Shown: one piece after another, positions 25,470 through 34,860 of the stretch
How positions within the stretch are numbered: position 1 is the first letter of the stretch
How the letters are laid out: every line of letters begins with the position of its first letter
Assembly: GCA_022824495.1 (NCBI GenBank)
Contig: JAJDZU010000014.1
Coordinates: 116,829-180,828, forward strand
DNA: 64,000 nucleotides
Direction: 5' to 3'
From: Chloroflexota bacterium
GTDB lineage: Bacteria; Chloroflexota; UBA11872
Made by a program: the position numbers and the translations under genes
Notes under the pieces: model-generated
The model's input: the letters and a program-made list of their open reading frames with translations, nothing else
Databases searched by the model: none
What the model was told of the DNA's origin: nothing

Positions 25470-28052
25470 TCAGCCGCTGGCCGCAGGCAGGCTCCATCGG
25501 ACCAGCCCGTGTTCCACTGGGTCCGTCAGGTGCGGATGCCGGGGCACTACGCGTACAGCCACGCCCATCCGGCCGCTCTGCCGCAATGGCACCGTCGATT
25601 CGAACCAGTGCGTGCCCTCGCCGTCAGGCCCCACGGGGCGAGCCTCGAACGTCAGGCCGCCGTCAACCGCGCCGTCGCTGCCAATCCGGCCCACATAGAT
25701 CTGCACCGTCAACTCCTCCGCATGCAAGCCGTTCAGCGACACCCGCGCTTGCACCGGCAGCGCGGAACCGACGCTTACTTCCGGTCCGCCGGTCAGATTC
25801 ACGTCCAGAATCTGCACGGAGTGCCACTGCTCCCGAACGCGGGCTAGCCAGTCGGCCAGCGACCGCGCCGGTGCGTAGTCAGTACCGACGAGCGTGCGCT
25901 GCAGCCCGTCGGCTCGCTGATAGAACTCACTGGTGTACTGGCGCATCATGCGGTGCGCTCCGAAATCCGCCAGGGCCATCACGATTGATGCCTTCGCGCG
26001 CTCAATCCAGCGCGTCGGTGTCCCGTCAAGGCCCAGGTCGTAGAACAGCGGCACCACCGACCGCTCCAGCAACCGGTAAACCGCGGCGGCGTCGTTCGGA
26101 TCGCGCTGCGGATCGTCGACATCGTCATCCGCGCGCCCAATCGCCCAGCCGATTTGCGGCGCGTACGCCTCGGCCCACCAGCCGTCCAGCACGCTCACAT
26201 TCAGCACCCCGTTGGCCGCGGCCTTCATGCCGCTGGTTCCGCTCGCCTCCTGTGGCCGCACCGGCTGGTTCAACCACACGTCGCAGCCCTGTACGAGGTC
26301 GCGCGCCAGGTCCATGTCGTAGTCCTCCACGAACACCACGCGGCCCGCGAAGCTCGGGTCGCGGCTCAGTTCGTGAATCTCGCGGACCAGATCCTTGGCC
26401 ATCGCATCGTCCGGATGCGCCTTGCCCGCAAAGATGATCTGCACGGGACGCCGCGCGTTTGTCACCAGCGCTCGCAGGCGTTCAAGGTCGTGGAGCAGCA
26501 GCGTGGGGCGCTTGTACAACGCCATGCGCCGTGCAAAGCCCACCGTCAGGGCGTTCGGCTGCAGCGCCGCGCTGGCATCGGCCAGTTCCGCGCCCGAGCC
26601 CCAGCGACGCTCCACCACCGCACGCAGGCGACGTCGAACATTGGCCACCAACCGCTCGCGCCGCCGCGTATGCACGCGCCAGAATTCGTCATCTGGAATC
26701 GCGTCCAACCCCTCGCGTATCGCTTCCCGATCTGAAAGCAGCGCCCACTCCGGTCCGAGGTATCGCCCCAGCAGATCCGCCAACTCGCGGGACACCCAGG
26801 TCGGCAGATGTACACCGTTCGTTACGTGTTGAATGGGCACCTCCGACCAGGGAACGTCGTGCCAGAGCGACTGCCACATTCGCCGCGTGACTTCGCCGTG
26901 CAGCTGCGATACCCCGTTGCGCCACGCGGCCCCGCGCAGCGCCAGGATCGTCATACAGAACGGCGACGACTCACCCCGGCTCGGATACCGACCGAGCTCG
27001 GTAATCCGGTCAGATTCGATGCCGGAATCGTTCAGATAGGCGCCAAGGTGATGCGACACCTGGCTGGGATGAAACTCGTCGTGACCGGCGGGAACGGGCG
27101 TGTGGGTCGTAAACACCGCCCCGGCGCGCACCACTTCCCATGCCGCCTCAAAGGACAGGTCCGTCCCCTCCCGCAGCTCCCGCAGGCGCTCGATCAATGC
27201 AAAGGCGCTATGCCCCTCGTTCAGATGCATCACCGTCGGGTTCATCCCCGTCGCCCGCAGCGCACGCATCCCGCCAATCCCCAGCAGGATTTCCTGGCGG
27301 ATCCGCACGTCGGAATCGCCCTGGTAGAGCTTGGCGGTAAGTTCGCGATCCTCCGGCGCATTGCTGGGCACGTTGGCATCCAGCAGCAGTACCGGACAGC
27401 GCCCGACGTTCATCCGCCAAACGCGTGCCTCCACCCAGCGGTCGGTAATCGGAACGCCCACCGTCAGCGGCGCCCCGTCCGATGTGGTCAGCATGGTGAC
27501 CGGCTGGCTGTAAAAGTCTGTCTCGGGATGCAGTTCCTGTTGACTGCCGGAGGGATCGATACTCTGCCGGAAGTACCCTTGGCGGTACAACATGCCCACT
27601 GCGACTAGCGGAACGCCCAGGTCGCTGGCGCCCTTGACATGGTCGCCGGCCAATACGCCCAGACCGCCCGAATACAGCGGTACGGACTCGGTGATCCCGT
27701 ACTCCATGGAGAAGTACGCGACGGACAGGCCACCAGCCTCCGGGAATGTGGTCGAAAACCAACTGCGTGTTTCCAGGTAACGGCGGCGGCGCTCCACCAC
27801 GCGCTCAAGATCGTGAACGAACGCGGAATCGGCGGCACGTGCTGCCAGCTGCTCGGGCGTTACGCGACCGAGCAGCGCCACCGGGTTGTGCTGTGTTGCC
27901 TGCCAGGCATCCGGGTCGATGCGCCGAAAAATGTCCTGGGCGTCAGGACTCCAGGCCCACCAGAGGTCGTATGCCAAATCCCGCAATTGCCGCAACTCGT
28001 CGGGAATCGCCGGACGCACCGTGATTACGTGGTTCGGCTGCACGTGCGTCAT
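25470..28052 (-). CDS. glgP: Alpha-glucan phosphorylase (DUF3417-containing GlgP)
   Basis: An 860-residue enzyme that releases glucose 1-phosphate from glycogen or maltodextrin with phosphate and pyridoxal phosphate. The N-terminal DUF3417 segment 'DELRQLRDLAYDLWWAWSPD' is followed by the phosphorylase core with 'YFSMEYGITESVPLYSGGLG', 'HLNEGHSAFALIERL' and the PLP-lysine region 'EASGTSGMKAAANGVLN'. The extra C-terminal ~130 residues form a beta-sandwich-like domain. The length fits the 'alpha-glucan family phosphorylase' type. The ATG of MTHVQPNHVITV is preferred over an in-frame start 63 nt upstream. It stands between the ferredoxin and the DtxR-like regulator, all on the minus strand. Confidence 0.94.
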   Translation of the reverse strand: MTHVQPNHVITVRPAIPDELRQLRDLAYDLWWAWSPDAQDIFRRIDPDAWQATQHNPVALLGRVTPEQLAARAADSAFVHDLERVVERRRRYLETRSWFSTTFPEAGGLSVAYFSMEYGITESVPLYSGGLGVLAGDHVKGASDLGVPLVAVGMLYRQGYFRQSIDPSGSQQELHPETDFYSQPVTMLTTSDGAPLTVGVPITDRWVEARVWRMNVGRCPVLLLDANVPSNAPEDRELTAKLYQGDSDVRIRQEILLGIGGMRALRATGMNPTVMHLNEGHSAFALIERLRELREGTDLSFEAAWEVVRAGAVFTTHTPVPAGHDEFHPSQVSHHLGAYLNDSGIESDRITELGRYPSRGESSPFCMTILALRGAAWRNGVSQLHGEVTRRMWQSLWHDVPWSEVPIQHVTNGVHLPTWVSRELADLLGRYLGPEWALLSDREAIREGLDAIPDDEFWRVHTRRRERLVANVRRRLRAVVERRWGSGAELADASAALQPNALTVGFARRMALYKRPTLLLHDLERLRALVTNARRPVQIIFAGKAHPDDAMAKDLVREIHELSRDPSFAGRVVFVEDYDMDLARDLVQGCDVWLNQPVRPQEASGTSGMKAAANGVLNVSVLDGWWAEAYAPQIGWAIGRADDDVDDPQRDPNDAAAVYRLLERSVVPLFYDLGLDGTPTRWIERAKASIVMALADFGAHRMMRQYTSEFYQRADGLQRTLVGTDYAPARSLADWLARVREQWHSVQILDVNLTGGPEVSVGSALPVQARVSLNGLHAEELTVQIYVGRIGSDGAVDGGLTFEARPVGPDGEGTHWFESTVPLRQSGRMGVAVRVVPRHPHLTDPVEHGLVRWSLPAASG

Positions 28053-28096
28053 CAATGCTGTCCGGTCCCGCTGGTCCAATGTCCGCTGACGGCGTC

Positions 28097-28759
28097 CTAC
28101 GCCGCCATGACCCACAGATTGGCGGCGACGCGCTCGTCAACCACAACAGTCTCGCCATCCAGTTCCAGGACGAGGCTCCCCGAAGGCGTGATCTCCCGAA
28201 CCGTCATGATGTGCCCGGGCACCAACTGCTTCTCTTCGAAGTACCGCAGCAGGTCCCCGTCGTCCTCGGCCGGCTCGGACAGGCGCACAATCCGCACCAC
28301 TTGGCCGGGTTCGGCCCGGCCAAGGCTAAAGAACTGTCCCACGTCGGTTTCTGGGTAGTTGCCGGGAATAGGTAATCCATGCGGGCAGGTTGCCGGATGA
28401 CCCAGTGATGCCGAAATGCGTTCCGTTAGCTCCTCGGAAACCGAGTGCTCCAGCCGATCGGCTTCTTCGTGTACCTCCGCCCAGCCCATGCCCAGCGTGC
28501 GGATCAGCCAGTGTTCGATCAGGCGATGCCGCCGCGCCAGCCGCTCCGCCACCCGCTCGCCGCCCAGCGTCAGGAAAATCTGCCGCCGCTCGTCAATCCA
28601 GATGTGCCCGTCGCGCGCCAGGCGGTCCAGCGTCGCCGACACCGTAGGCGCGGCTACGTGCAGCCGCTCGGCCAGCCTGGCGTTGATCACCGGCTCCGCT
28701 TCGGCCCGCATTCCGTAAATGGCGAGGAGGTAATCCTCGGTCGTACTGGTGAGCGGCAT
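28097..28759 (-). CDS. DtxR/MntR-type metal-dependent transcriptional regulator
   Basis: A 220-residue regulator. Winged-helix domain 'TEDYLLAIYGMRAEAEPVIN' with recognition helix 'VAAPTVSATLDRLARDGHIW', then the metal-binding dimerisation domain with 'HRLIEHWLIRTLGMGWAEVH' and 'EADRLEHSVSEELTERI', and 'GHPATCPHGLPIP', all hallmarks of DtxR/IdeR/MntR. A FeoA-like SH3 domain closes the protein. It should repress iron or manganese uptake genes when the metal is bound. ATG at 28759 is used; GTG at 28777 is possible. It lies 48 nt after the ABC-transporter ATPase gene on the same strand. Confidence 0.92.
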   Translation of the reverse strand: MPLTSTTEDYLLAIYGMRAEAEPVINARLAERLHVAAPTVSATLDRLARDGHIWIDERRQIFLTLGGERVAERLARRHRLIEHWLIRTLGMGWAEVHEEADRLEHSVSEELTERISASLGHPATCPHGLPIPGNYPETDVGQFFSLGRAEPGQVVRIVRLSEPAEDDGDLLRYFEEKQLVPGHIMTVREITPSGSLVLELDGETVVVDERVAANLWVMAA

Positions 28760-28807
28760 TGGATGCAATTCTGCCACGGACGCTTGCGTTCCCGGTACCG
28801 GGCGCCG

Positions 28808-29836
28808 CTACGCGCCCGCGATTGGAAAGGCCAGCACGTCTCCGCTTAGCTGCACTCGAACCCGCGTTCCGGGCCGAAACACGAACGTCGGACCCACGCG
28901 TGAGGACAGTCGCAGGCCCGAGTCGAACCGTAGATTGATCATCTGGTCGTGCCCGTAAAAGCTCCGGCCAACCTGAATCGCCTGCCCGCCATGATCTTCG
29001 GTCAACTGCAGCGCTTCCGGTCTGATCAGCACGTCGGCCGGCCCGTACAGGTCGTCCAGCAACGAAATGGTGCCCAGATCACAGACCACCGCCCGTCCGA
29101 TGGCCCGTCCATTAATCACGTTAATGTCGCCCACAAACTCCGCGACCTGCCGTGAAGCCGGACGGCGGTACAGCTCGGTAGGAGCGACCTGCTGCAGGAT
29201 TCGGCCGTCCATCATCACCGCGACCTCATCGGCCAGGCTCATGGCCTCTTCCTGGTCGTGCGTCACGAAAATGGCCGTCGCGTTAGCCGCCCGCAGCACC
29301 CGCCGCACTTCGCGCCGCACGCCCTCCCGCAGCGCCGGATCCAGGTTGGAAAACGGCTCGTCCAGCATGATCAGCCTTGGACCGGGCGCCAACGCTCGCG
29401 CCAGCGCCACCCGTTGCTGCTGCCCGCCTGACAACTCGTGCGGCATGCGTGTACCCAGGCCGTCCAGCCCCACCTGGCCCAGCATCTCCTCCACCCGCCC
29501 CGCGTGATCCGGTCCGCGCGACAGTCCGAACGCCACGTTGGCCTCAACGCTCAGGTGCGGAAACAGCGCATATTCCTGGAATACCAGCCCAACCTCTCGT
29601 CGCTCCGGCGGCACGTGCATCGCCGCCGACTCCACGACCCGCCCATCGACCTCAATGGTCCCGGCATGTGGTCGGTCGAGACCCGCAATCAGTCGCAGCA
29701 GCGTGGTCTTCCCACAGCCGCTCGGGCCCAGCAACGCCAGCAGCGTGCCGCTCTCGACTTCCAGCGACGCGTTGTTCACGGCAGTCACACCCGCGAACCG
29801 CCTGGTCAGGTTGCTGCAGCGCAGCGCCAGGCTCAT
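28808..29836 (-). CDS. ABC transporter ATP-binding protein (FbpC/PotA type)
   Basis: A 342-residue ATPase subunit. Walker A GPSGCGKTT, signature LSGGQQQRVALARAL, Walker B LIMLDEPFSNLD and switch His in 'IFVTHDQEEAMSLADEV' are all intact, and a C-terminal TOBE-like domain is present. This subfamily energises import of Fe(III), spermidine/putrescine, sulfate or molybdate. No permease or binding protein gene is adjacent. Co-orientation with the downstream DtxR-type gene favours a metal substrate, though weakly. The ATG of MSLALRCSNL is used; an upstream frame of 12 residues is open. Confidence 0.92.
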   Translation of the reverse strand: MSLALRCSNLTRRFAGVTAVNNASLEVESGTLLALLGPSGCGKTTLLRLIAGLDRPHAGTIEVDGRVVESAAMHVPPERREVGLVFQEYALFPHLSVEANVAFGLSRGPDHAGRVEEMLGQVGLDGLGTRMPHELSGGQQQRVALARALAPGPRLIMLDEPFSNLDPALREGVRREVRRVLRAANATAIFVTHDQEEAMSLADEVAVMMDGRILQQVAPTELYRRPASRQVAEFVGDINVINGRAIGRAVVCDLGTISLLDDLYGPADVLIRPEALQLTEDHGGQAIQVGRSFYGHDQMINLRFDSGLRLSSRVGPTFVFRPGTRVRVQLSGDVLAFPIAGA

Positions 29837-29976
29837 ATGCGCGGCGCAGCGTTGGTCACTGCTGGCTCTCACGTGGAATCGGATGTGCCCGCGGAATTAG
29901 CCCATGCTAACGCGGATATTCGCTCAAGCTAAGGCGAATGGCGATCCTGGTGATTCCTGCCCCCGAGTCGGGATAC

Positions 29977-30864
29977 CTAGCTTGACGAAGTCGGTCGGTG
30001 CCGAAACGCCACGTCCTCGTCGATCGACCGCAGGTGCAGATCGCGCTGCGGGAACGGAATCTCCACGTCGTGTTCCCGGAAACTTTCGTCAATCGTGAAG
30101 TGCAGATCGCTGAGTGTCGCGAACCGCTCGCTGATGTCGGCCACGTACGCCAGCACCCGGAAGTTCAGCGACGAATCCCCGAACTCGAAAAAGAAAATCC
30201 GCGGCTCCGGGTCGTCAAGCACCAGTTCGTGCTCGGTCACAGCTTCCCGAATCAGCCGCTCGACCAGCCGCGTGTCCGAGCCGTACGCCACGCCCACCAC
30301 GAAATCCACCCGCACTCGCCGGTCGTCCAGCGTCCAGTTGTTCACCACCGTGGAAATCAACTCGCCATTCGGCACGATGGCCTGAGTCTGGTCAAACTTG
30401 CGAAGCGTCGTCGCCCGGATTCCGATTCGCTCTATGGTCCCAAGCTCGCCGGCCACGCTTACGACGTCGCCCACTTTGATCGGACGCTCCACCAGCAGAA
30501 TCACGCCTGATACGAAGTTGTTCGCGATGTTCTGCAGGCCGAAGCCCATGCCCACGCCCAGCGCGCCGAACACCACCAGCACGGCGTCCAGCTGGAAGCC
30601 CACCGACCGCAGGCCGATGAACCACCCCATGAAGATGATGGTGTACCGCGCTAGGTTCCCGATCACGTGCAGGAGCCCCTCCGGGATCTCCTCCACGCGG
30701 TTGGCGATCTGATCTTCCAGCGCCCAACGCACGCGCCCGGCCACGAACCAGCTCACCCCGAAGATTAGGACGAGCACAATCAGGCTCAGCGGCGTTACTG
30801 GGTCTGCGCCCAGGCTGAACAGCGGCGCATTGAACGCGTCCCACACCGCCGCCCAAATCTCCAT
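29977..30864 (-). CDS. MscS-family mechanosensitive ion channel
   Basis: A 295-residue small-conductance channel protein. Three TM helices are seen: 'PVTPLSLIVLVLIFGVSWFV', a middle one around 'LARYTIIFMGWFIGL' and the pore helix with 'FGALGVGMGFGLQNIANNFV'. The beta domain ('GVILLVERPIKVGDVVSV') and the mixed C-terminal domain follow. The channel opens under membrane tension and protects against hypo-osmotic shock. The length matches the compact MscS type. It is separated by about 140 nt from the ABC ATPase. Confidence 0.93.
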   Translation of the reverse strand: MEIWAAVWDAFNAPLFSLGADPVTPLSLIVLVLIFGVSWFVAGRVRWALEDQIANRVEEIPEGLLHVIGNLARYTIIFMGWFIGLRSVGFQLDAVLVVFGALGVGMGFGLQNIANNFVSGVILLVERPIKVGDVVSVAGELGTIERIGIRATTLRKFDQTQAIVPNGELISTVVNNWTLDDRRVRVDFVVGVAYGSDTRLVERLIREAVTEHELVLDDPEPRIFFFEFGDSSLNFRVLAYVADISERFATLSDLHFTIDESFREHDVEIPFPQRDLHLRSIDEDVAFRHRPTSSS

Positions 30865-30911
30865 CAGTCACCACCACCTGGCGACTCAGCCCCTGTCGCG
30901 AGCCTCTTGCC

Positions 30912-30946
30912 CCCTCTCCCTTGAGGGAGAGGGCTGGGGTGAGGGT
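30912..30946 (+). repeat. REP-like palindromic repeat, copy 1
   Basis: A palindrome CCCTCTCCCT-TG-AGGGAGAGGG followed by CTGGGGTGAGGGT, lying between mscS and the alcohol dehydrogenase. Six copies with the same orientation and tail occur in intergenic gaps of this window. Confidence 0.7.
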
Positions 30947-31028
30947 GGCCTCCAGCCCCTGCACCAACGGGCGGACGAAGCAGACCCTCCGCCGGACGGT
31001 CTTCGGCAAGCTTCAAGTGGCTAAACCT

Positions 31029-32144
31029 CTAACTCCCCGGGATCAACGCCGACCGCGTGATGTACCCCTTGTCCTGCTGCTCCATCGCGTGATCGATCTG
31101 CGATAGCGGGAACGTGTGCGACAGGATCTGGTCGAACGGCAGTTCGTCCTTATAGTCGACCAGGAAGTTCAGCGAATTGCGCAGGTCCTCGGCCTTGTAA
31201 TGCGCGACGCCGATCACCGAGATGCTCTTGAACACGATCACCGACGGATCGAACTCCGTGTCCCACCCCACGTTGATGTTGCCGATCTCCAGGTAGCGTC
31301 CGCCGTGGGCCGTCATGTCCAGCCCTTCGCGAACCACCCCAGGATGACCCACGAGCTCCAGCGTCACGTCCGTGCCCAGCCCGCCGGTTAGCTCGCGCAC
31401 CGCGTCCGCCCGTTCCTCCGGCGTCTCGTACTCCCGGATGTCGACCACGTCGGTGGCGCCAAACTCGCGGATCAGGTCCAGCCGTTCGTCCACGCCATCG
31501 ATGGCAATGACCTTGGCGGCCCCGCGGGCCTTGGCGATGCCGGCGGCGTACACCCCCAGGCCGCCCGCTCCCTGGATCGCGACCGTTTCGCCAAAGGACA
31601 GTCCTGCGCGGTCCAGCCCCGAGACCACCTGCGACAGAGCACAGTTAATCCCCGCGATCTCCAGGTCCGACAACGAATCCGGCACCTTGAACATCGCGTG
31701 TTTGGGATGCAGGTAGTAATACTCCGCAAACGTTCCCCGGAAGTGCGGCCACACGTCCGCGCTCTGCGTCCGGTCGAACTGCCGCGTCGGGCAGGCGTAC
31801 GTATGCCCTTTCAGGCAGGTCGGACATTGCATGCATGGGTAGAAGTACTGAAAGACAACCCGGTCGCCCTCCGTCACCCGTTCGCCCATCGTGTCCGTCG
31901 TCACGCCGTCGCCCAGCTTGTGAATCTTGCCGGTGCCCTCGTGCCCCAGCGCCATCGGCGTCGGCCGGCCCATCTTCACCACGTCAATGTCGCCGCGCCA
32001 GTAGTGCAGATCCGAACCGCATACGTTGGCCATCGTCATCGCCAGAACGACCGCTCCGGGCTCGGGGTCGGGCACCGGGTATTCCCGTAAGTCGAACGGA
32101 ATGTTGGTTCCGTGGTAGGTGGCGGCAATGCCGGTCTCAGCCAT
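31029..32144 (-). CDS. Zinc-dependent alcohol dehydrogenase (MDR family)
   Basis: A 371-residue medium-chain dehydrogenase/reductase. Catalytic zinc ligands are the Cys in 'NVCGSDLHYW', the His-Glu in 'ALGHEGTGK' and a later acidic residue. The structural zinc lobe is 'PCMQCPTCLKGHTYAC'. The NAD-binding segment is 'AIQGAGGLGVYAAGIAKARG'. It probably oxidises a secondary alcohol or polyol, as in sorbitol or threonine dehydrogenases; the substrate is not clear. It is divergent from the SLC13 transporter, with 88 nt between the starts. Confidence 0.92.
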   Translation of the reverse strand: MAETGIAATYHGTNIPFDLREYPVPDPEPGAVVLAMTMANVCGSDLHYWRGDIDVVKMGRPTPMALGHEGTGKIHKLGDGVTTDTMGERVTEGDRVVFQYFYPCMQCPTCLKGHTYACPTRQFDRTQSADVWPHFRGTFAEYYYLHPKHAMFKVPDSLSDLEIAGINCALSQVVSGLDRAGLSFGETVAIQGAGGLGVYAAGIAKARGAAKVIAIDGVDERLDLIREFGATDVVDIREYETPEERADAVRELTGGLGTDVTLELVGHPGVVREGLDMTAHGGRYLEIGNINVGWDTEFDPSVIVFKSISVIGVAHYKAEDLRNSLNFLVDYKDELPFDQILSHTFPLSQIDHAMEQQDKGYITRSALIPGS

Positions 32145-32232
32145 GGCTTCGCTCCGATCGGCCCGGTCGGGACTGACGCGTTGATCGAAGCGTATCCTAA
32201 GGCGTGAACCTCTCGGCCGTCAGTAGGGCCCG

Positions 32233-34017
32233 ATGACGCTCGATGCTTGGATTGTCGTCGGCTGCGTGATCGGCGCGCTGGTGCTCTTCGCCAGCGAGCG
32301 GCTCCCTCCCGAAGGCGTGGGCGTCGTCGTATTGCTCGTCCTTGGGCTCACCGGCACCGTGGACGCTCCCACCGCCTTCGCCGGTTTCGCCAGCCCGGCC
32401 GTCATCACCGTCGCCGCCATGTTCATCCTCAGCGCCGGTCTGGTGGAAGCCGGAGCGCCCGCCGCGCTCGCCTCGGCCATCGTCCGCTACGGCGGAACTC
32501 GCGTCGCCGTCCTGACCGTCCTGCTGGTATTGGTTGTGGGCGGCATGTCCGCCTTCATCAACAACATCGCCGCCACCGTCATCCTCATGCCCGCCGCCGT
32601 CACCCTCGCCCGCGCCGCCAACGCCTCCGCCTCGCGTCTGCTCATGCCCCTGGCCTTCGGCTCCATGCTCGGCGGGCTGATGACCCAGATCGGCACCCCG
32701 CCCAACTTGCTGGTCAGCGACGCCCTGGCCGCGGCCGGCCACAGGCCATTTGGCATGTTCGACTTCGCCCCCACCGGCGCCGCCATCCTCGGTGCCGGCC
32801 TGCTCTACCTCGTAACTGTCGGCCGCCGCCTCGTACCCGATCGGCAAGGCCCCGACTTTGACGAGGGCATTTCCCAGACTCGCGACTACCTGGCCGAAGT
32901 CCGCGTCCCGGCCGGCGCCTCCCTCGTAGGCAAGAACCTCCGCGAACTGCGCTGGCGGCCGCGCTTTGACGTTTCCGTCATGGAGATCTTTCGCGATGGC
33001 CGTCGGCTTCGCTTCCCCACCGCCGAAGAGGTGCTTTACGTCGGCGACGTAGTCCTCGTCGAGGGCGAGCCTGACGACGTCCTCCGGCTCACGCAGTCCG
33101 AGGGTGTGGAGTTCACCTCGGAGCGAGACTTCCAGCCTGGCCGCCTGCACGACGAGGACGAGCGGGCCACCGTGCTCGAACTGGTCGCCGGCCCCACATT
33201 CTCCAGCCGTGGCCTTTCAGTTTCGGCAATGCGATTCCGCAACCGCTTCGGCGGCCTCGTGCTCGGAATCTGGCGTCAGGGCTCGCGCCTTCGAACTCGG
33301 CTGCGCGACCAGCGAATCGAGGCCGGCGATGTCCTCATGGTCCGCATGCCCAGCGCCCGCGTGGCCGACCTCGAAGAGTCCACCGACTTCATCGTCCTCT
33401 CCCAGCGGGCGCGGCTGGTGCTTCCCCGACCGCGCATGCTGGTGCCGCTGGCCATCCTGGCCCTGGCCGTCGGACTGGCGGCCGCGGATGTGGCCCACAT
33501 TGCCGTCACCGGCGTCCTGGGCGCTCTGCTCATCGTCGTCACCCGCGTGCTGCCCTACGACCGCGTCTACGCCGCCGTCGAGTGGCGCACCCTCGTCCTC
33601 ATCGCCGCCCTGCTCCCCCTCGGCACCGCCATGCAGACCACCGGCCTTGCCGAAAACCTGGCGCAGGCGGTTACCGACACGCTGCGACCGTTCGGTCCTA
33701 TAGCCGTTCTTGCCGGCATCTTCGTCTTCACCTCCCTGCTCACCCAGCTCATGTCCAACGCCGCCGCCGTCGTGCTGGTCGCCCCTATCGGCCTCGGCAT
33801 CGCCGCCAGCTTTGGCATCGCGCCCCACGCCGTCCTGATGATGGTCGCCATCGCCGGATCCACCGCCTTCATGACCCCCATAGGCCACCAGTCCAACGTG
33901 CTCATCTACAACACCGGCGCCTTCCGCTTCATCGACTTCATCAAGGTCGGCGGCCCGCTCACCCTCGTCGTCCTCATCGTCTCCCTCATCGTCGTCCCCC
34001 TCGTCTGGCCCCTCTAG
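32233..34017 (+). CDS. SLC13-family permease with two TrkA-C domains
   Basis: A 594-residue transporter of the divalent-anion:sodium symporter superfamily. The N-terminal membrane half ('VVGCVIGALVLFASERLPPE' and 'PTAFAGFASPAVITVAAMFI') and the C-terminal membrane half ('SNAAAVVLVAPIGLGIAASF', 'GSTAFMTPIGHQSNVLIY') carry the two conserved substrate/Na loops, here 'NNIAATVILMPAAVTLAR' and 'SNAAAV'. Between them lie two RCK_C/TrkA-C domains (about residues 215-290 and 300-380) that may sense ligands. Substrates in the family include dicarboxylates and sulfate. Divergent from the alcohol dehydrogenase. Confidence 0.93.
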   Translation: MTLDAWIVVGCVIGALVLFASERLPPEGVGVVVLLVLGLTGTVDAPTAFAGFASPAVITVAAMFILSAGLVEAGAPAALASAIVRYGGTRVAVLTVLLVLVVGGMSAFINNIAATVILMPAAVTLARAANASASRLLMPLAFGSMLGGLMTQIGTPPNLLVSDALAAAGHRPFGMFDFAPTGAAILGAGLLYLVTVGRRLVPDRQGPDFDEGISQTRDYLAEVRVPAGASLVGKNLRELRWRPRFDVSVMEIFRDGRRLRFPTAEEVLYVGDVVLVEGEPDDVLRLTQSEGVEFTSERDFQPGRLHDEDERATVLELVAGPTFSSRGLSVSAMRFRNRFGGLVLGIWRQGSRLRTRLRDQRIEAGDVLMVRMPSARVADLEESTDFIVLSQRARLVLPRPRMLVPLAILALAVGLAAADVAHIAVTGVLGALLIVVTRVLPYDRVYAAVEWRTLVLIAALLPLGTAMQTTGLAENLAQAVTDTLRPFGPIAVLAGIFVFTSLLTQLMSNAAAVVLVAPIGLGIAASFGIAPHAVLMMVAIAGSTAFMTPIGHQSNVLIYNTGAFRFIDFIKVGGPLTLVVLIVSLIVVPLVWPL

Positions 34018-34139
34018 CTCGAGCACTTACGCGGCCCGCCTACGTTTGAGCTTTCTCGCGCATTGCCGGAGCACAGGTGCGGTGCAACAATCAGACCAAG
34101 AGTTCGAATCCAACCTCGGGCGGTGGAGGCTCAGGCTTG

Positions 34140-34409
34140 ATGGCGACTGAAGACGCCCCGCTTACCCGCGCCGAACTGCGCGAGGAATTGGACCGCACCT
34201 TGCGCCACTACGCGACGAAGGCGGACTTGGCCGCCCTCGAAACCCGCCTCACCGCTGCCTTGGCCGAGCAGGCCGCCGCCCATACGTCCGCGATTGCCGA
34301 TCTCACCGCCGCGATGGCCTCGCAAACCCGCTGGCTGGCAGGGCTCGTGCTTGCAGCGGCCACGGTGGCCACCAGCGTCGTAATCGTCGTCGATCGCCTG
34401 GCCGGCTGA
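34140..34409 (+). CDS. Small coiled-coil protein with C-terminal TM helix, copy 1
   Basis: An 89-residue protein: Glu/Arg-rich start 'TRAELREELDRTLRHYATKA', a short coiled coil 'LETRLTAALAEQAAAHTSAI' and one C-terminal TM helix 'WLAGLVLAAATVATSVVIVV'. The ATG has GGAGG upstream. It is a near twin of the gene at 34513, which has extra 11-residue repeats. It resembles DUF1640/CCDC90-like tail-anchored coiled coils. Role unknown. Confidence 0.8.
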   Translation: MATEDAPLTRAELREELDRTLRHYATKADLAALETRLTAALAEQAAAHTSAIADLTAAMASQTRWLAGLVLAAATVATSVVIVVDRLAG

Positions 34410-34512
34410 CTCCGCGGCCCGGACCTGCGCGCGTCTTGACCGAACAGTATTGAATTGCAACCATCGTTTCAGGTAGTCGGATCGATTCATGGGCGGTGGA
34501 GGCACAGGTTTG

Positions 34513-34860
34513 ATGGCAGTGGAGACTTCCCCGCTCACCCGCGACGACTTGCGCGAGGAGTTGCGCAGCGAGTTGGATCGCACCCTGCGCCACTACGCGA
34601 CCAAGGCCGACCTCGCCGCCCTCGAAATCCGCATCACGCAGGCCTTGGCCGCGCAGACAGCCGCCCATAGCTCCGCCATGGCCGAGCAGTCGGCCGCACA
34701 CACCTCCGCTTTGGCCGAGCAGGCTGCCGCTCACACGTCCGCGATTGCCGATCTCACCGCCGCCATGGCCTCGCAGACCCGCTGGCTGGCCGGGCTCGTC
34801 CTGGCCGCGGCGGCGGTGGCCACCAGCGTCGTAATCGTCGTCGATCGCCTGGCCGGCTAA
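34513..34860 (+). CDS. Small coiled-coil protein with C-terminal TM helix, copy 2
   Basis: A 115-residue tandem duplicate of the previous gene. The shared ends are 'LDRTLRHYATKADLAALE' and 'SQTRWLAGLVLAAA', with identical final residues VDRLAG. The middle holds three 11-residue units of the form A-E-Q-x-A-A-H-x-S-A-x (AAQTAAHSSAM, AEQSAAHTSAL, AEQAAAHTSAI), where copy 1 has only one. Hendecad spacing implies a right-handed or straight coiled coil whose length has been changed by unit duplication. The upstream bases GGCGGTGGAGGC-CAGG are also duplicated. Role unknown; probably a membrane-anchored oligomer. Confidence 0.8.
   Translation: MAVETSPLTRDDLREELRSELDRTLRHYATKADLAALEIRITQALAAQTAAHSSAMAEQSAAHTSALAEQAAAHTSAIADLTAAMASQTRWLAGLVLAAAAVATSVVIVVDRLAG

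Noticed and set aside
33217..34026. Asp/Gly-rich minus-strand frames opposite the SLC13 transporter and the sarcosine oxidase genes
   Set aside because: Low-complexity antisense translations of hydrophobic or GC-rich genes; no start sites or families.
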